From assembly GCF_030445035.2 (NCBI RefSeq), contig NC_080683.1:116607225-116671224 (forward strand): a DNA stretch of 64,000 nt, read 5' to 3'. The notes below the pieces were generated by a model. It made no database searches, had not been told where the DNA came from, and worked only from the letters and a program-made list of their open reading frames with translations. Below, piece after piece: positions 46,965 to 57,483 of this stretch (positions are counted from its first letter, which is position 1; the number at the start of each line of letters is the position of its first letter). A program made the translations under genes and the position numbers. The DNA comes from Dasypus novemcinctus (taxonomy: Eukaryota > Chordata > Mammalia > Cingulata > Dasypodidae).

Positions 46965-47455
46965 TTTCTTCTGTGGTCTTTTTTTACATTTTTAATTTGA
47001 TAAGCTATGTACAATATACTTTCCCATTTTGACTACTTGAATATATACAATTCAGCGCAATTAATTATATTTACAATATTGTTCCGTCATCATCTCCATC
47101 CATTACCAAAACGTTTTCATCCCCCCCCCCCCACAACTGCAATTCTATACCTATTAAGAAATAACTCCCCATTCCCCTGCTCCCACTCCCTGGTAACCTC
47201 TAATCCACTTTCTACCACTATAAATTTGCTTCTTCTGGGTATTTCATGTAAGTGGAACCATGTAGTATTTGTCCTTTGTGTTTGGCTTACGTCCTGGCAT
47301 ATGGTTTTCAAGGTGCACCCAGGCTGTAACAGGTGTCAGACCTACCTGCCTTTTCGTGGTGGAATAGAATTCCAAGGCCGGCTGTAGCCTGTTTTGCTTG
47401 TCCACTCATCTGCTGATGCACACTTGGCTGCTTCCACCTTTTGGCTACTGTGCAT
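46965..47455 (-). mobile_element. L1 3' end, reverse; left arm of an inverted pair
   Basis: The reversed L1 3' UTR shows 'ttcagcgcaattaattatat', 'aatattgttccgtcatcat', 'ataaatttgcttcttctggg' and 'cttccaccttttggctactg'. A C run lies at 47121-47132. The same portion of L1 occurs in sense orientation at about 47840-48245. Confidence 0.85.
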
Positions 47456-47589
47456 TCCTCATTACCTTTTCTTTGAGACCTTGGTCCTTTAAAAGTGCGC
47501 TAGCCTAGAAGTGCCTCTGCTCTTGAGGGTGGTGCTAATCATTGCGACAGTAAAGGTCCCCATGGTAGAAATTCCCAACCTTTTCCCCC

Positions 47590-48250
47590 ACACCTTTCTT
47601 TTAAAAATACATTTAAAATGTCACCAGCAATTAGGAAAAACAGAAAACAAGTGTTGGCAAAGATATAGAGAAACTAGAACCCTCCGGGGTTCCTGGTGGG
47701 AATGTAAAATGGTCCAGCTGCTGTGAAAAAGCATGGCAGATCCTCAAAAAGTTAAACACAGCCTGACCATATGATCAGACGATCCTACTTCTAGATGTAC
47801 CTTCAGAAGAATCAAAAACAGAGACCCAAATAGATACTTTAGCAATAGCCAAAGGGTGGACACAACCCAAGTGTTCATCAGCGATGAATGGTAAACAAAA
47901 TGGGGTAAACACACACAAAAAGGAATGAGGTTCTGATTTATGCTATCATGTGATGAACTTTGAAAACATTATGTGAGTAATCAAAGCCAGACACAAAAGG
48001 ACAAATATTGTGTATTCCACTTATATGAAATATCTAGAATAGGCACATTCGCAGAGACAGATGGTAGATTATAGGTTATCAGGAATTGGGGGGCTTGGAT
48101 ACAGAATTATTGCTGAATGGGTTCAAAGTTTCTCTTTGGGGGTGATGAAGAACTTTTGGTGATGGATGGTGGTGGTGATTGCACAACATTGTGACTGTTT
48201 TAAATGCCACTGAATTACACACTGAAAAATGGTTAAACAGACAAAAAAAG
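47590..48250 (+). mobile_element. L1 3' end, sense; right arm of an inverted pair
   Basis: 'acatttaaaatgtcaccagc', 'aagtgttggcaaagatatag', 'ggacacaacccaagtgttca', 'ccagacacaaaaggacaaat' and 'aatgccactgaattacacac' give an ordered L1 ORF2 end and 3' UTR. No frame is open. About 48255-48600 beyond it is AT-rich and may be another, older L1 remnant. Confidence 0.85.
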
Positions 48251-48609
48251 TCACAAGTAATATATATCCATGATGAAAAATGAGAAAGCAGATTCGTAGA
48301 AAGACAAAAATATGCACTTATATACATATATATTTATAAATACATGTTTACAAAAATGTGCACAATTTTATGAAAACATGATACGTTCCATAGCTTTTTA
48401 ACATTTTCTTCACTTAACATAGCATAAACATGCTCCTTGCCATTTCACATACATCTGCGTTATTCTCATGGCTGCATATTTTTGCATCTTATGGGTGTCA
48501 TAGAATTGATTTAACGTATCTTTTATTTTTGGTCATGTAAATTACTTGAAAATCTTTGGTATTGTATAAATGCAGTGGTGAACATTTTATAGTTATATTT
48601 TTGTTCATT

Positions 48610-49000
48610 TTGTAAGATAAATTTTCTGGGACCCAATTTTCTTTTGACTATCCTTCTGTTTGTGGCCTCAACCAGTCCCCTTCAATGAGAACTGGTGTAG
48701 CCAACCCAGAATATAGTAGTGCTCCCCTGGATTCCTCCCAGTAGTTCTTGGGCCTGGAATCTGCGTTTCAGTTGCCAAAGCTGCTGAGGGTCCTCACTTG
48801 GGGGTCGCTAATGCTTCGATGAGGCTATGTGGGGCGGAACCAAAGGGACCTTCGTAATTTCGTCCTTCCCTCCCATCTCTCAGCAGCCTTGGCCTTCCTT
48901 CCTCTGCCCTCTCTTTAAACTCCTGCATTTCCCATGGTTCTGTCCTTGATTTCCCTTCTTTGCCTAGCTAATTCTCCGTCAGGTTCTAATTTAAGAGAAA
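48610..49000. other. Unique intergenic sequence
   Basis: No gene, RNA or named repeat was seen between the L1 remnant and the short SINE to its right. Confidence 0.5.
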
Positions 49001-49005
49001 GATTC

Positions 49006-49096
49006 CTTTTTTTTTTTAGGAGATACCAAGAATTGAACCCAGGATCCTGTACATGGGTAGCAGGCACTCAACCACTTGAGCTACAGCCACTCCCCC
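49006..49096 (-). mobile_element. Short tRNA-type SINE (head only), reverse
   Basis: Reverse-complemented, it reads as a tRNA-like head, 'gtggctgtagctcaagtggt' then 'tgagtgcctgctacccatg', with a B box 'gggttcaattc' and a poly(A) tail directly after. It lacks the 300-bp body of the DAS-type copies. It looks like a monomeric, older tRNA-derived SINE that could be a precursor of the longer family. It is not a functional tRNA gene: the tail follows the T-arm and no acceptor stem closes. Confidence 0.8.
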
Positions 49097-49099
49097 AAA

Positions 49100-49645
49100 A
49101 TTAATTCCTGAGCAGTCCTCTCCCCTGACCCCTGCCAGCCCGCTGACCTTGCCACTTGACAGTAATGCAGCAATCTGAAAGGTGGTGTTCCCCAGGCTAA
49201 TATCACACTTTACCCCAACTCTTACCAACAAAAAAATCACCAACAAAAGCTGCTCTAGCCTCACCCCCAACACATACAAAACAACTCACCTTCTCCTTCT
49301 GCGTTCTCTTTTAAAAATGGAAGGCGTCCACTATCCATGGTCACACAGTTGTCCAGATTCAGATTCAATGGACATTTATTGACTCCATCAGTTCATGTCC
49401 ATCTCCTGCTTAAAACCCGCTTGGCTTCCCCTTGCCATTTGCCATCCAGATGCCTTGCACTGGCCCCGAGGCTCTGGGATCTGGCTCATCAGCTCCCACT
49501 ATCGTCTCCTTCCCAGCTGCCTCCCTCCCCACCGTCCCTCACCCTGCAAAGGAAAGCAGGCCTCAGAGACTTAGCACGTGCCCCTCCTGGCCAAGAACCA
49601 CTTTCTGGCTTGTGCTTTTGGTGTCGTAATTAAAATCTAATTGCC
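49100..49645. other. Unique intergenic sequence
   Basis: No gene was recognised; 49380-49540 is pyrimidine-rich and weakly L2-like. Frames are short. Confidence 0.45.
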
Positions 49646-49649
49646 AGAC

Positions 49650-49795
49650 CCAAGACTGCCTAGATTTTCTCCTGGTTTCTTCCAGAGGTTTTATAGTTTC
49701 GTGCCTTACATTTGGGTCTGTGATCCATTTTGAGTTAATTTTTGTGAAAGATGTAAGGTCTGAAGGGTGATATAAGCAATGCTTGCAAAATGTAA
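49650..49795 (-). pseudogene. L1 ORF2 scrap
   Basis: 'ccttacatttgggtctgtga' followed by 'tccattttgagttaattttt' is a well-known reversed segment of L1 ORF2. Only about 140 bp remain and no frame is usable. Confidence 0.65.
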
Positions 49796-50269
49796 ATTGT
49801 TCTTAACCTATTGCTTATATGTGTTTCTTTGACATATAGTTGTTCTAGTAATTTCTAGTCCTGGTCTAAGGACCAGAAAGAGACTGATGGAAATTAGATG
49901 CTGTCTGAGCTGTTTTTATATAGTCAAATCCAAAATCTCATAAAAATCTCATCAAGGAAAAAAAAAAGGGAATTGCCTAGGCATAATAGCAATGAAAAGG
50001 AAAAGACATTTCTAGCTCAAACTGTAATTTCTTGTAAATTTGAGCACTTAGAACAGCCAGCCTAAGGCTCAGGTTTCAGGTGACAACCTCTGAAGTCCTG
50101 CAAGTCATGTTCAAAGCAAGGCACCCCTTGGCCCCTCTTACCCAGTCAAAAAGGGCAGGTCTACGAACTGTTGTGGGAAACAGAGAATGAGCACATGTTA
50201 GTAAATTGCCCGAAAGAAAAAGGAAAAAAGAGAAAATAAAAACTCCAAATATTCTTTTTAATTTTTGTA

Positions 50270-50680
50270 TTTGATGTTTAGAGGTGGAAGAGACCTTCGA
50301 GGCCACTGATTCCAACCCCCAGCCCCATGGAGGAATCCCTTTTGCAAAAGCTTCAGCAGAACCCAGCCTCTGCTTGAACCCTCCCAGTAACATGGAACTC
50401 AGAGCCCCATGTGGGTAAGAATTAAGAGCTGCCACTTCATTAGAGAAAGTCCTTCCTTATTGCCACCGAGCTCTGCCCTTCAGCAACTCCCAAATATGTG
50501 TCCCAATTCCATTCTCTGAAGCAACAAACCTCTGTCTAATGTCTTCATTTTCAGGAAAGTCCTTTGCATATGGCAGCCATTGCGCTTCCCCAGATCCTGG
50601 ATAAACAGCCATGCTTTCTCAACACCCTGCATGCCCTACCTTCCAGACCCTCTTGGAGTTGCCTTCCCATTGCCTAAAAG
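50270..50680. repeat. Possible ancient mammalian-wide repeat
   Basis: 'ggtggaagagaccttcgagg' with 'ccactgattccaacccccag', then 'gagaaagtccttccttattg', resembles an old CR1/L3-like 3' region. The match is from memory and partial, so the family is uncertain. Confidence 0.35.
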
Positions 50681-50689
50681 TCCTTCTTA

Positions 50690-51985
50690 CAGTGGGATGC
50701 TCAGAAAGAACCCATCACTTTAGGCTTTGGAGACGAGGGTTCAGTTGATATGAGTTGCTATCAAGAAATACTGGCAAATGTCTTAATTATACTTCTGTTT
50801 ATAATCTCTTTTCTTGCAAAGGTTAAATGTTTAAGGCTCTTCATTATGCCTGCATTAGGAGTGTGTCCAGTGGAAAGCATTGCTCAAATCTGTGATTTTG
50901 GAAGCTGGTGGCAACCAGCTGGCAGGAAACATGAGACTTAGGAAAAGCCAACACAGTTCTATTTGCTAATGGTCACTAAGGGTCTGTAACCAAGGCAAGT
51001 TTAACACGAAAAGGACCAGCTAGCTGAAATGCAAAGGTAGAGCGTGTCAAAATCCTAGTCCCCTTCCCGTGCAGACCTCAAACCCCTTCACAGAGATTGG
51101 CTCTTCACTGGTTCCTAAAGAAGGGATTTGTTTACGCCGCCTGCCTTGACTGAGGTCTTTTTACTTGTTACCTGGTTACTTCCTGGCTGTAGGAGAGACA
51201 CTTGCTTTCAGAAGTCTCTGTGAATCCCCTGGCCTCAGGTCCTGCCAGGGCGCAGGTGTCTGCAGCAAAACCGAAGTTTCAAGAGTGTGCCCTTCACCGT
51301 AGAAATTCAATGAACCAGCTGGGTGACAGCCTTTCCCTTTTCAGAATCTTAGACTGAGTCAAAACTTTGGGAACTAGGAAGCTTTGTAAACAGAGAATGA
51401 CTCACTTGTTTCTGACTTTCTAGGGAAAATGTCCAGTCACCTTCAGAGTTTCCAGTGCGTTGGCTGCTGTCACAAAGCCCGTATTGATTGTGGGGATGTA
51501 CGAAAATGTCAGGAAAATTCAGGGCCTTGGGAGTGCTCTTCTTGCTTTTCTTGATTAAATATGCATACTCTAGGGTGGATGGGTATAACATACATATTCA
51601 GTTTAAGAATGAAGAATAAAAGGAAACACTTGTTTCTACTACCGTTTAAGGAAACCATTACCAGTTCCACCAAAGTCCCTCATGAGCCTGTCCTGCCCTC
51701 TCCTTCCTTTCCCAGGGGATCAATGCCCTTGAACTTTGTGTTTGCCATTTCCTTGCCTTTCTTGATAGTTTTGCCATGTATTTTCGTATCCCTAAACATT
51801 AGAGTATTTGCTTTGGCATGCTTTGGGACTTTATATGGAATTATCCTCCATCTAGTTATTTATGTTGGCCTGTGCAGCTGTAGTTCGTTCATTTTCACAG
51901 CTTTCTCCTGCAGGTAAACATTTGTGATGCTTCTAGATTTCTTAATGAACAGTGCTTCTAAGAAGATTCTTATCTGTGCCTCTGG
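50690..51985. other. Unique intergenic sequence
   Basis: No exon or RNA gene recognised. The hydrophobic 118-codon frame at 51561-51917 is AT-driven; its region ('ggactttatatggaattatc') may be a decayed L1 portion in reverse. Confidence 0.45.
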
Positions 51986-51989
51986 GTGT

Positions 51990-52205
51990 TTTTTTTTTTT
52001 CTTGGTGACATGCATTGAGCATTTATTTCATGCCAGGCACTGTTCTAGGAACTTGAAATGTATACTGATTCCTTTAAACCTTGCCCAGTCCTACGAGGTA
52101 GGTACAGTGATTACCCGCCTTTCACAGGTGAGGGAACCTGTCCAACCTGGGTAAGCAAATCATCCGAGGTGACCCTAAGAAGCTGCAGGGCTGGACTTTG
52201 AACCA
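51990..52205 (+). repeat. MIR/L2-type ancient repeat
   Basis: 'gagcatttatttcatgccag', 'gcactgttctaggaacttga', 'ctacgaggtaggtacagtga' and 'aagctgcagggctggacttt' follow the order of an old mammalian-wide repeat. A T-run precedes it (51991-52000). Confidence 0.65.
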
Positions 52206-52209
52206 AACA

Positions 52210-53610
52210 GCTTGGTTTCAGAGCCCATCCTTTCAATCAACATGTAATGAATCGATCAATTTGAAGAACTCTAAGGTTTGTTTCCATTTGTTCGTGGACC
52301 CTTTTGTTAACAAATGCTGTCAAATTCTTTTGGAAACAGAAAGTAAAACATTTAATAAAGATCCCCTTCTCTTTAAAGGTATCTCTCCCCCCACCCTTAT
52401 GATTGGGATTAAAAGCTCCATTAACTCCCTCCCCGCCCATCAACTATTTTTGAAGTTTCTCCATTTTGATCAATTTCAGAATGGGGAAGGATAAGCTTGC
52501 ATGCAAAGAAATAATAATATGTAAATCATCTTAACTATATGAAGCCTTTAAGAGAGCAGAGTCTAATTTGTGAGTCTCAGAGAGGCCAGTTCCAGGGACA
52601 GGCAAATGGCAGATGATATTTATCCTCATCAGTCTTCATCCTTCTCGGTGGTCTGGGCAAGAAAACATAAACATGTGCCATATGTCCATCTTCTGGGTTG
52701 TGGGAAGACTCCAAGTACCATTCTCATCCAGAGAATGACTGAGAAATCTCCTGAGAGGAGTTAGGGAGAAAACACCTCACTTGCTTCCAGAATGAGCAAT
52801 GAGTTAGACATCCAGTGTCAGGAAACACTAGAACAGGCAGCCTTTCCTGAGGATGGAAGGATTTTCCTTAAACTAACACAAACACACCAGAAAGTCTTCC
52901 ACACAACGTAACCCACCAGCCCTCACCCCTGCCTAAGGGAGCCTCGGATGCAGAGATGCTTTCAGAACTTTAACTCCGCGTGTTCATTGGCATTCAGCAA
53001 TGGAAACCCACTGGAAATTTTGTTATAGACAAAAACTAGCAAAGTGGGCAGTGATCTTGCAGCTGCCAGATGCAGAGGAGTCTGGAGGAGTATCAGGGCT
53101 GGCATGGTCAACATAATGGCCTGAAAAACCAATGCTGTCTTCAAGGACCTGTCACCGAAGGTCCAGAAGACTTTTAAGTGGTGGTGGTAGGAACCGAGTT
53201 CCAGGGAGGTCCAACAGCTAAAAGGAAGTTCACTGTCCAGCCAAGGTGGAGAGGTAGTGATGTCCATGAAATTACGTTCTTGAGAAGTTTATTATCTTTA
53301 AAGGACTCACTGCACCTTCAAAAACATCTGAATTACTGCTCTTAATGATTCCGACTTTAGGTTGCTGCTTGAGTTAAAAATTCTTCAAGCATTATGTTTA
53401 GAAAATAGAATTTTTATCTCACTTCAAAAGTTCTAACTTCAGTAGGATGAGTGCATCATAAAGCTAATCTAAGTGTAGTTTTTATGTCGTTTGATATATA
53501 TTTTTGAGTGATATGTATTTTTGAGTGAAAGGGAATGTTTTATAAGAGTTCAATATGACCCTCCCTTTTGGGAAAAATGTATACATATATGCACTGAAAG
53601 TGTCTGGAAA
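52210..53610. other. Unique intergenic sequence
   Basis: No gene, RNA or clear transposon was recognised. Short frames on both strands carry no family signature. Confidence 0.5.
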
Positions 53611-53617
53611 GTTCTGT

Positions 53618-53830
53618 ACCAGAATGTCTCAACTTGGATGCTATTGACATTTGTAATTCTGTTCCGGGAGCTCTTCTTTGCATTATAGGAGGTTTAGCAG
53701 CACTGCTGGCCTCCACCCACTAGATGCCAGTAGAACTCCCTGCCCAGTTGTGACAATCAAAATTGTCTCCAGACATTGCCAAATGTTCCCCAGGGGGCAA
53801 AGTTTACCCCAAATGAGAATCATTTCTCTA
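53618..53830 (-). mobile_element. MER5A-type hAT-Charlie DNA transposon
   Basis: 'gatgctattgacatttgtaa', 'ggaggtttagcagcactgct', 'ctagatgccagtagaactcc', 'ttgtctccagacattgccaa' and 'atgttccccagggggcaaag' follow MER5A in order, reading from its 3' end. It is a mammalian-wide non-autonomous element, so this copy predates xenarthrans. Confidence 0.85.
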
Positions 53831-53834
53831 CCTT

Positions 53835-55030
53835 AATACTGTAAAGTGGTTAATTCTGGGTGGAGATATTACAGGTAATTTTTATTTTTTCCATGTATTT
53901 ATAGGTCCTCTATGATGAAAAACGTTCATGAATCTTAGCGAATCAATGTATCTATCCATCTAATCTTCTACAACAAAAAAATAAAAGATACTATTAAAAG
54001 ACCCACAATTATAGCACTAATAAAAACGATAGGCATGTGCTTTTGAGCAAAGTCTCGGTAAACACAGTTTCTAGAAATTTTATGGGCGATATTGGGGAGA
54101 AATAGAGAAAAACAATTCTTCTGAGATAATCTAGTAAAAATTCATCTACGAGAAGTGGGGGTGGAGATGTATGGGCCAGAAAGAATTTGATTTATGGCCC
54201 AGGTGCACCCACCTGTGGCAAAGCCATCTATTTAACGCTCACATTAGATTTACCGCGCTGGGCAGATGGTGCCCTGGGCTGGACAAATAGCTTTTGTCTG
54301 CACGGACTCGCCTGCCAGCCTGTTGCAGGCTGAGGGGACGAGCGCCCCTTCCACAGATCACTCACTTCCTTCCCGCGGTCAGCGGGGCACCAGGTCTCAT
54401 TTGACAGTGGCGGTTTTCCATTCACGCAGTTGTTCAGGATTTAGGGGTGTGGAAACAGAGCCATGAGGAGCTGTTTTCACCAGGAAGACTTACCTAACAT
54501 GGGGAGCGGTATGTAAAATGCCAGAGTTGAGGAACAGCCAGTGACAGGGTGACCAAGCCTTGCTGAAGATTCTAAACCCTCGACTTCCGAGTCCACTTGA
54601 CTATCGGGCAGAGAATGGAATCCAGGTGAGGACCTAGATGATGGTTCCCGAGCTGGTGGGACCCTGGCTGCAGAAGTGACCCCTGCCACTCACTCCGACA
54701 TACCTGCCAGCACTGGGTGGACCTGCGTGCATGAGTGGGCATGCTGCAAAGTACCAAAGTAACAAAATTAGAGAAATACTCAATGCTTCTGACATGCTTA
54801 GCAGGACAAGAGATAGAAAAGGAACTCAGAATTAATTGGGAAATATGGATCAAGCCCTGAACGATTTCCATCTGAAGGCATAAAGGAAGAAGCAAATTCC
54901 TATTGTAATTTACAGGAAGAAAAGCCAAGTTGGGCAAGGTCTGCCTGTCAGTCATCATAGTCACGTCTCTAAATGATGCCTCTTCTTGATGCAAAGACAT
55001 GATCTGGCAGTTAATAATGATGCCATACAT
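53835..55030. other. Unique intergenic sequence 3' of IL20RA
   Basis: No gene or clear repeat recognised. The region lies downstream of IL20RA and could hold distal 3' regulatory sequence, which cannot be judged from sequence alone. Confidence 0.45.
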
Positions 55031-55034
55031 ACTT

Positions 55035-55200
55035 TTATATCACCTGCTTCATGCCAGGCACTGTGTAAAGTGATTTCTACATTCTAACTCTTTTAATCCT
55101 TATAACAGCTCCAAAGAGGTTGTTATTGCCAGCTCATGGATGCAGACACTGATGGACACAGTAGGTTCTCAGTAAATATTTAGTCATGGGGATGAATGAA
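55035..55200 (+). repeat. MIR/L2-type ancient repeat
   Basis: 'gcttcatgccaggcactgtg' with 'taaagtgatttctacattct' and 'taatccttataacagctcca' form the usual core, ending near 'gttctcagtaaatatttag'. Diverged. Confidence 0.65.
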
Positions 55201-55699
55201 TGAGCTGAACTGTCATCAGTCCCTTTATTTTCTTTTTGTTTTTAGTAACCACTCCTTTTTTTCCCCACTCCTGAACTTCTTTTACAGTTAGTATTACAGA
55301 TTTGTTCTTCAAAACTGGCAGAATCATTTCTACAGAGTTTGAGAACGGAACGCTCTGATTAATTAAATTATGCCCTAAATTAAACCATTAGATTAAAACC
55401 TGTTTGGCTTTGTGGACAAACACAAAAGACCTTGACTTCTGAGTCCATCTCTCCTACTTGGGCTGTCTGCCTCTGCCAAAAGTATAAATAAGGAAACATA
55501 GATGATACCTGTTTTCCTGAAAGAGCATCAGTGGAGTATCACTTCATGATTAGAACAAATATATATTAAGGTAACCCATATGAAATTGCTGTGTTTGAAA
55601 ATAAAAAATGGTAGACTATCAATGATCTCATATGGTTCAATCTAATAATGCTGTCATCTTTTAATGTAGATACACATCTTTCAGGGTAGAATAACATGG

Positions 55700-56748
55700 G
55701 ATATTTACCGAAATTTAACCAGAAATTTATTGTTTTATGGTACACTTTAGTTCCCACAGTAAATTATGCCAAGGTTTAACAAATCCTCCCTTAAATATTC
55801 ATTTCCCTTATGCTCTCTGTACACCCTTTGTTTATTCAGTGGTCCTAAGATTATGTGGATGGGGGATATTCATTCATGAATATTCCAAAGAGTCTAGGAG
55901 GCACTGCCCCTTTTAATGGAATATTTAATAGCAACAAAGTGTTTCTACTGCTAAGCGCTTTCTAAACAACAGAATGTGGAAAAACATTTTTGAAAACATA
56001 TCTCCAGAAATAAGACACAATATTTTAGTATAAAATATGGCATTTTCTTTTAGGCAGTTTGAGGGACAACAAAAAGTTCCTACTAAATTATTGAGAGACC
56101 ATTTTCTCAATATAAAAGAATAGCAACAATTCATGTTTAACACCCCAGAACATCTCATAAAGTATTACATACGGCCACTTCAAATAGCCCAAAGCCCGGG
56201 ACATCACAATGGTACGTACCTGATGTATCACCCTAGACCTGATCATTATGATTGAAAAGAAGGTTGCGCTGCTTCCCTGGGTGCAGCTTACCACCCACAT
56301 CGTGGGATCTGTATGTATGAATGATCTCGCCGTTCTACCAAGAGAACAAATTCTGAAGATGCAGCATTTATAAAACAAACGGTTTTTATAAAATATTTTT
56401 ACAATACTTTCTGCAGGGTAAGTGTGCAGGTAATTATTGCGTGTTTATTAGAAAATAATAGAGACTCCTCAGTGAACCACCTGCATCTATTCTCCCTCCG
56501 ATTTGGCAATCATTTACCGAGTGCTTCCTCTAGGAGGGCGTCATCACTGTTGGACACCCATGGGCCTGACCCAGCCGTCTGTACGAGGGAGAAGGAAACA
56601 AGTGCTGGGCGTAGAGGGAAGGACCAAGTAAGTCTCACCGGCACTGGAAAATCGGAGCAAGCTGCTTTGACCCGGGTGCGTGGTTGTTCTGCAGCTTGTG
56701 GCTGGCACCACTGTAACAGTCGGGGGCTGGCACAGGGGAGACTGGGCA
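55700..56748 (-). other. IL20RA: IL20RA 3' UTR and candidate poly(A) sites
   Basis: After the stop codon at 56749-56751, the minus strand continues without any splice need. AATAAA signals occur on the minus strand at 56449-56444, 55836-55831 and 55731-55726. Human IL20RA has a 3' UTR of more than 1 kb by recollection, so one of the two distal signals may be the main one. The region shows no transposon insertion that I recognise, unlike most of the window, as expected for an exon. The true 3' end cannot be fixed without transcript data. Confidence 0.5.
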
Positions 56749-57483
56749 CTAGTCCTCCATTTGCACATATAACCCCCATTCCTCCCTAAATTGCATGAGA
56801 TAAGCTTTATTTCCTTCCAGTGGCTCGTCTGGAGCCTGCTGCTCATAGAGTCTGGACAGAAGGCCCTTGGCAATGAACCTGCGGCTCTTGGAAAGCTCGG
56901 GACCCTCCGAATGGAGTTCACGGCTTGCTAACAAAGGCATGCACAGCCTGCCCGTCGGCGGGTCCCAGTCCACCAGCGTCCTCGCTGCCTCTTCCTCGGG
57001 CCCCTCCTCGGTGTCCGTGTGCTCATGGACCAGGGGGTCTAGGTGCCTGAGCCGGGCGGTATATGAGATCTGGAATGCCGGTGGCTCAAAGAACTTTCCT
57101 GATGTGGACACCTCCTCCTGCAAACCACGCTCTTGATCTTCAGGCCCCCCCCAAACACCCATAGTTCTCACGTCATATTCATAGTCTACGGCAGTTTTGT
57201 CCACAGGGCTGGTCCTGCTGAGTGACTCATGTGGGGTTGGGGAAGGATCTTCCAAGAAAGCGTCCATCCCGTGGGAAGCATAGCCCAAGTGTCCCATCTC
57301 TCCCTCCTCCGGGCGGGGCCCAGCAGCCTCCCGGGCAGCTGTGTCACCACTCTCTTCCATTGAGCTGATACCCTTAGGAGAAACTTTGGAATCGTCGACA
57401 ATATTGAAGGTGACAAAGTTAATCACGGTATTTTCAGCAGGTACAAAGAACCTTTTGTCCCATTCATTTCCATAAATCAAGAT
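56749..57483 (-). CDS. IL20RA: IL20RA exon 7: cytoplasmic tail and stop
   Basis: The acceptor is TCTTTGTAG|ATCTTG at 57484/57483, in phase 0 with exon 6. The 244 codons plus TAG encode the intracellular region. It opens ILIYGNEWDKRFFVPAENTV, a membrane-proximal segment of the kind that carries the JAK-binding box, and includes the tyrosine block VDYEYDVRT, an acidic run HTDTEEGPEEE, DWDPPTGRLC and a conserved end LMQFREEWGLYVQMED. Compared with the human tail as I recall it, this one is about 25-30 residues shorter, mainly between the acidic region and the preceding EEVST block, without a frameshift. The in-frame TTG at 57480 is not a start codon but internal. Confidence 0.95.
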   Translation of the reverse strand: MLIYGNEWDKRFFVPAENTVINFVTFNIVDDSKVSPKGISSMEESGDTAAREAAGPRPEEGEMGHLGYASHGMDAFLEDPSPTPHESLSRTSPVDKTAVDYEYDVRTMGVWGGPEDQERGLQEEVSTSGKFFEPPAFQISYTARLRHLDPLVHEHTDTEEGPEEEAARTLVDWDPPTGRLCMPLLASRELHSEGPELSKSRRFIAKGLLSRLYEQQAPDEPLEGNKAYLMQFREEWGLYVQMED

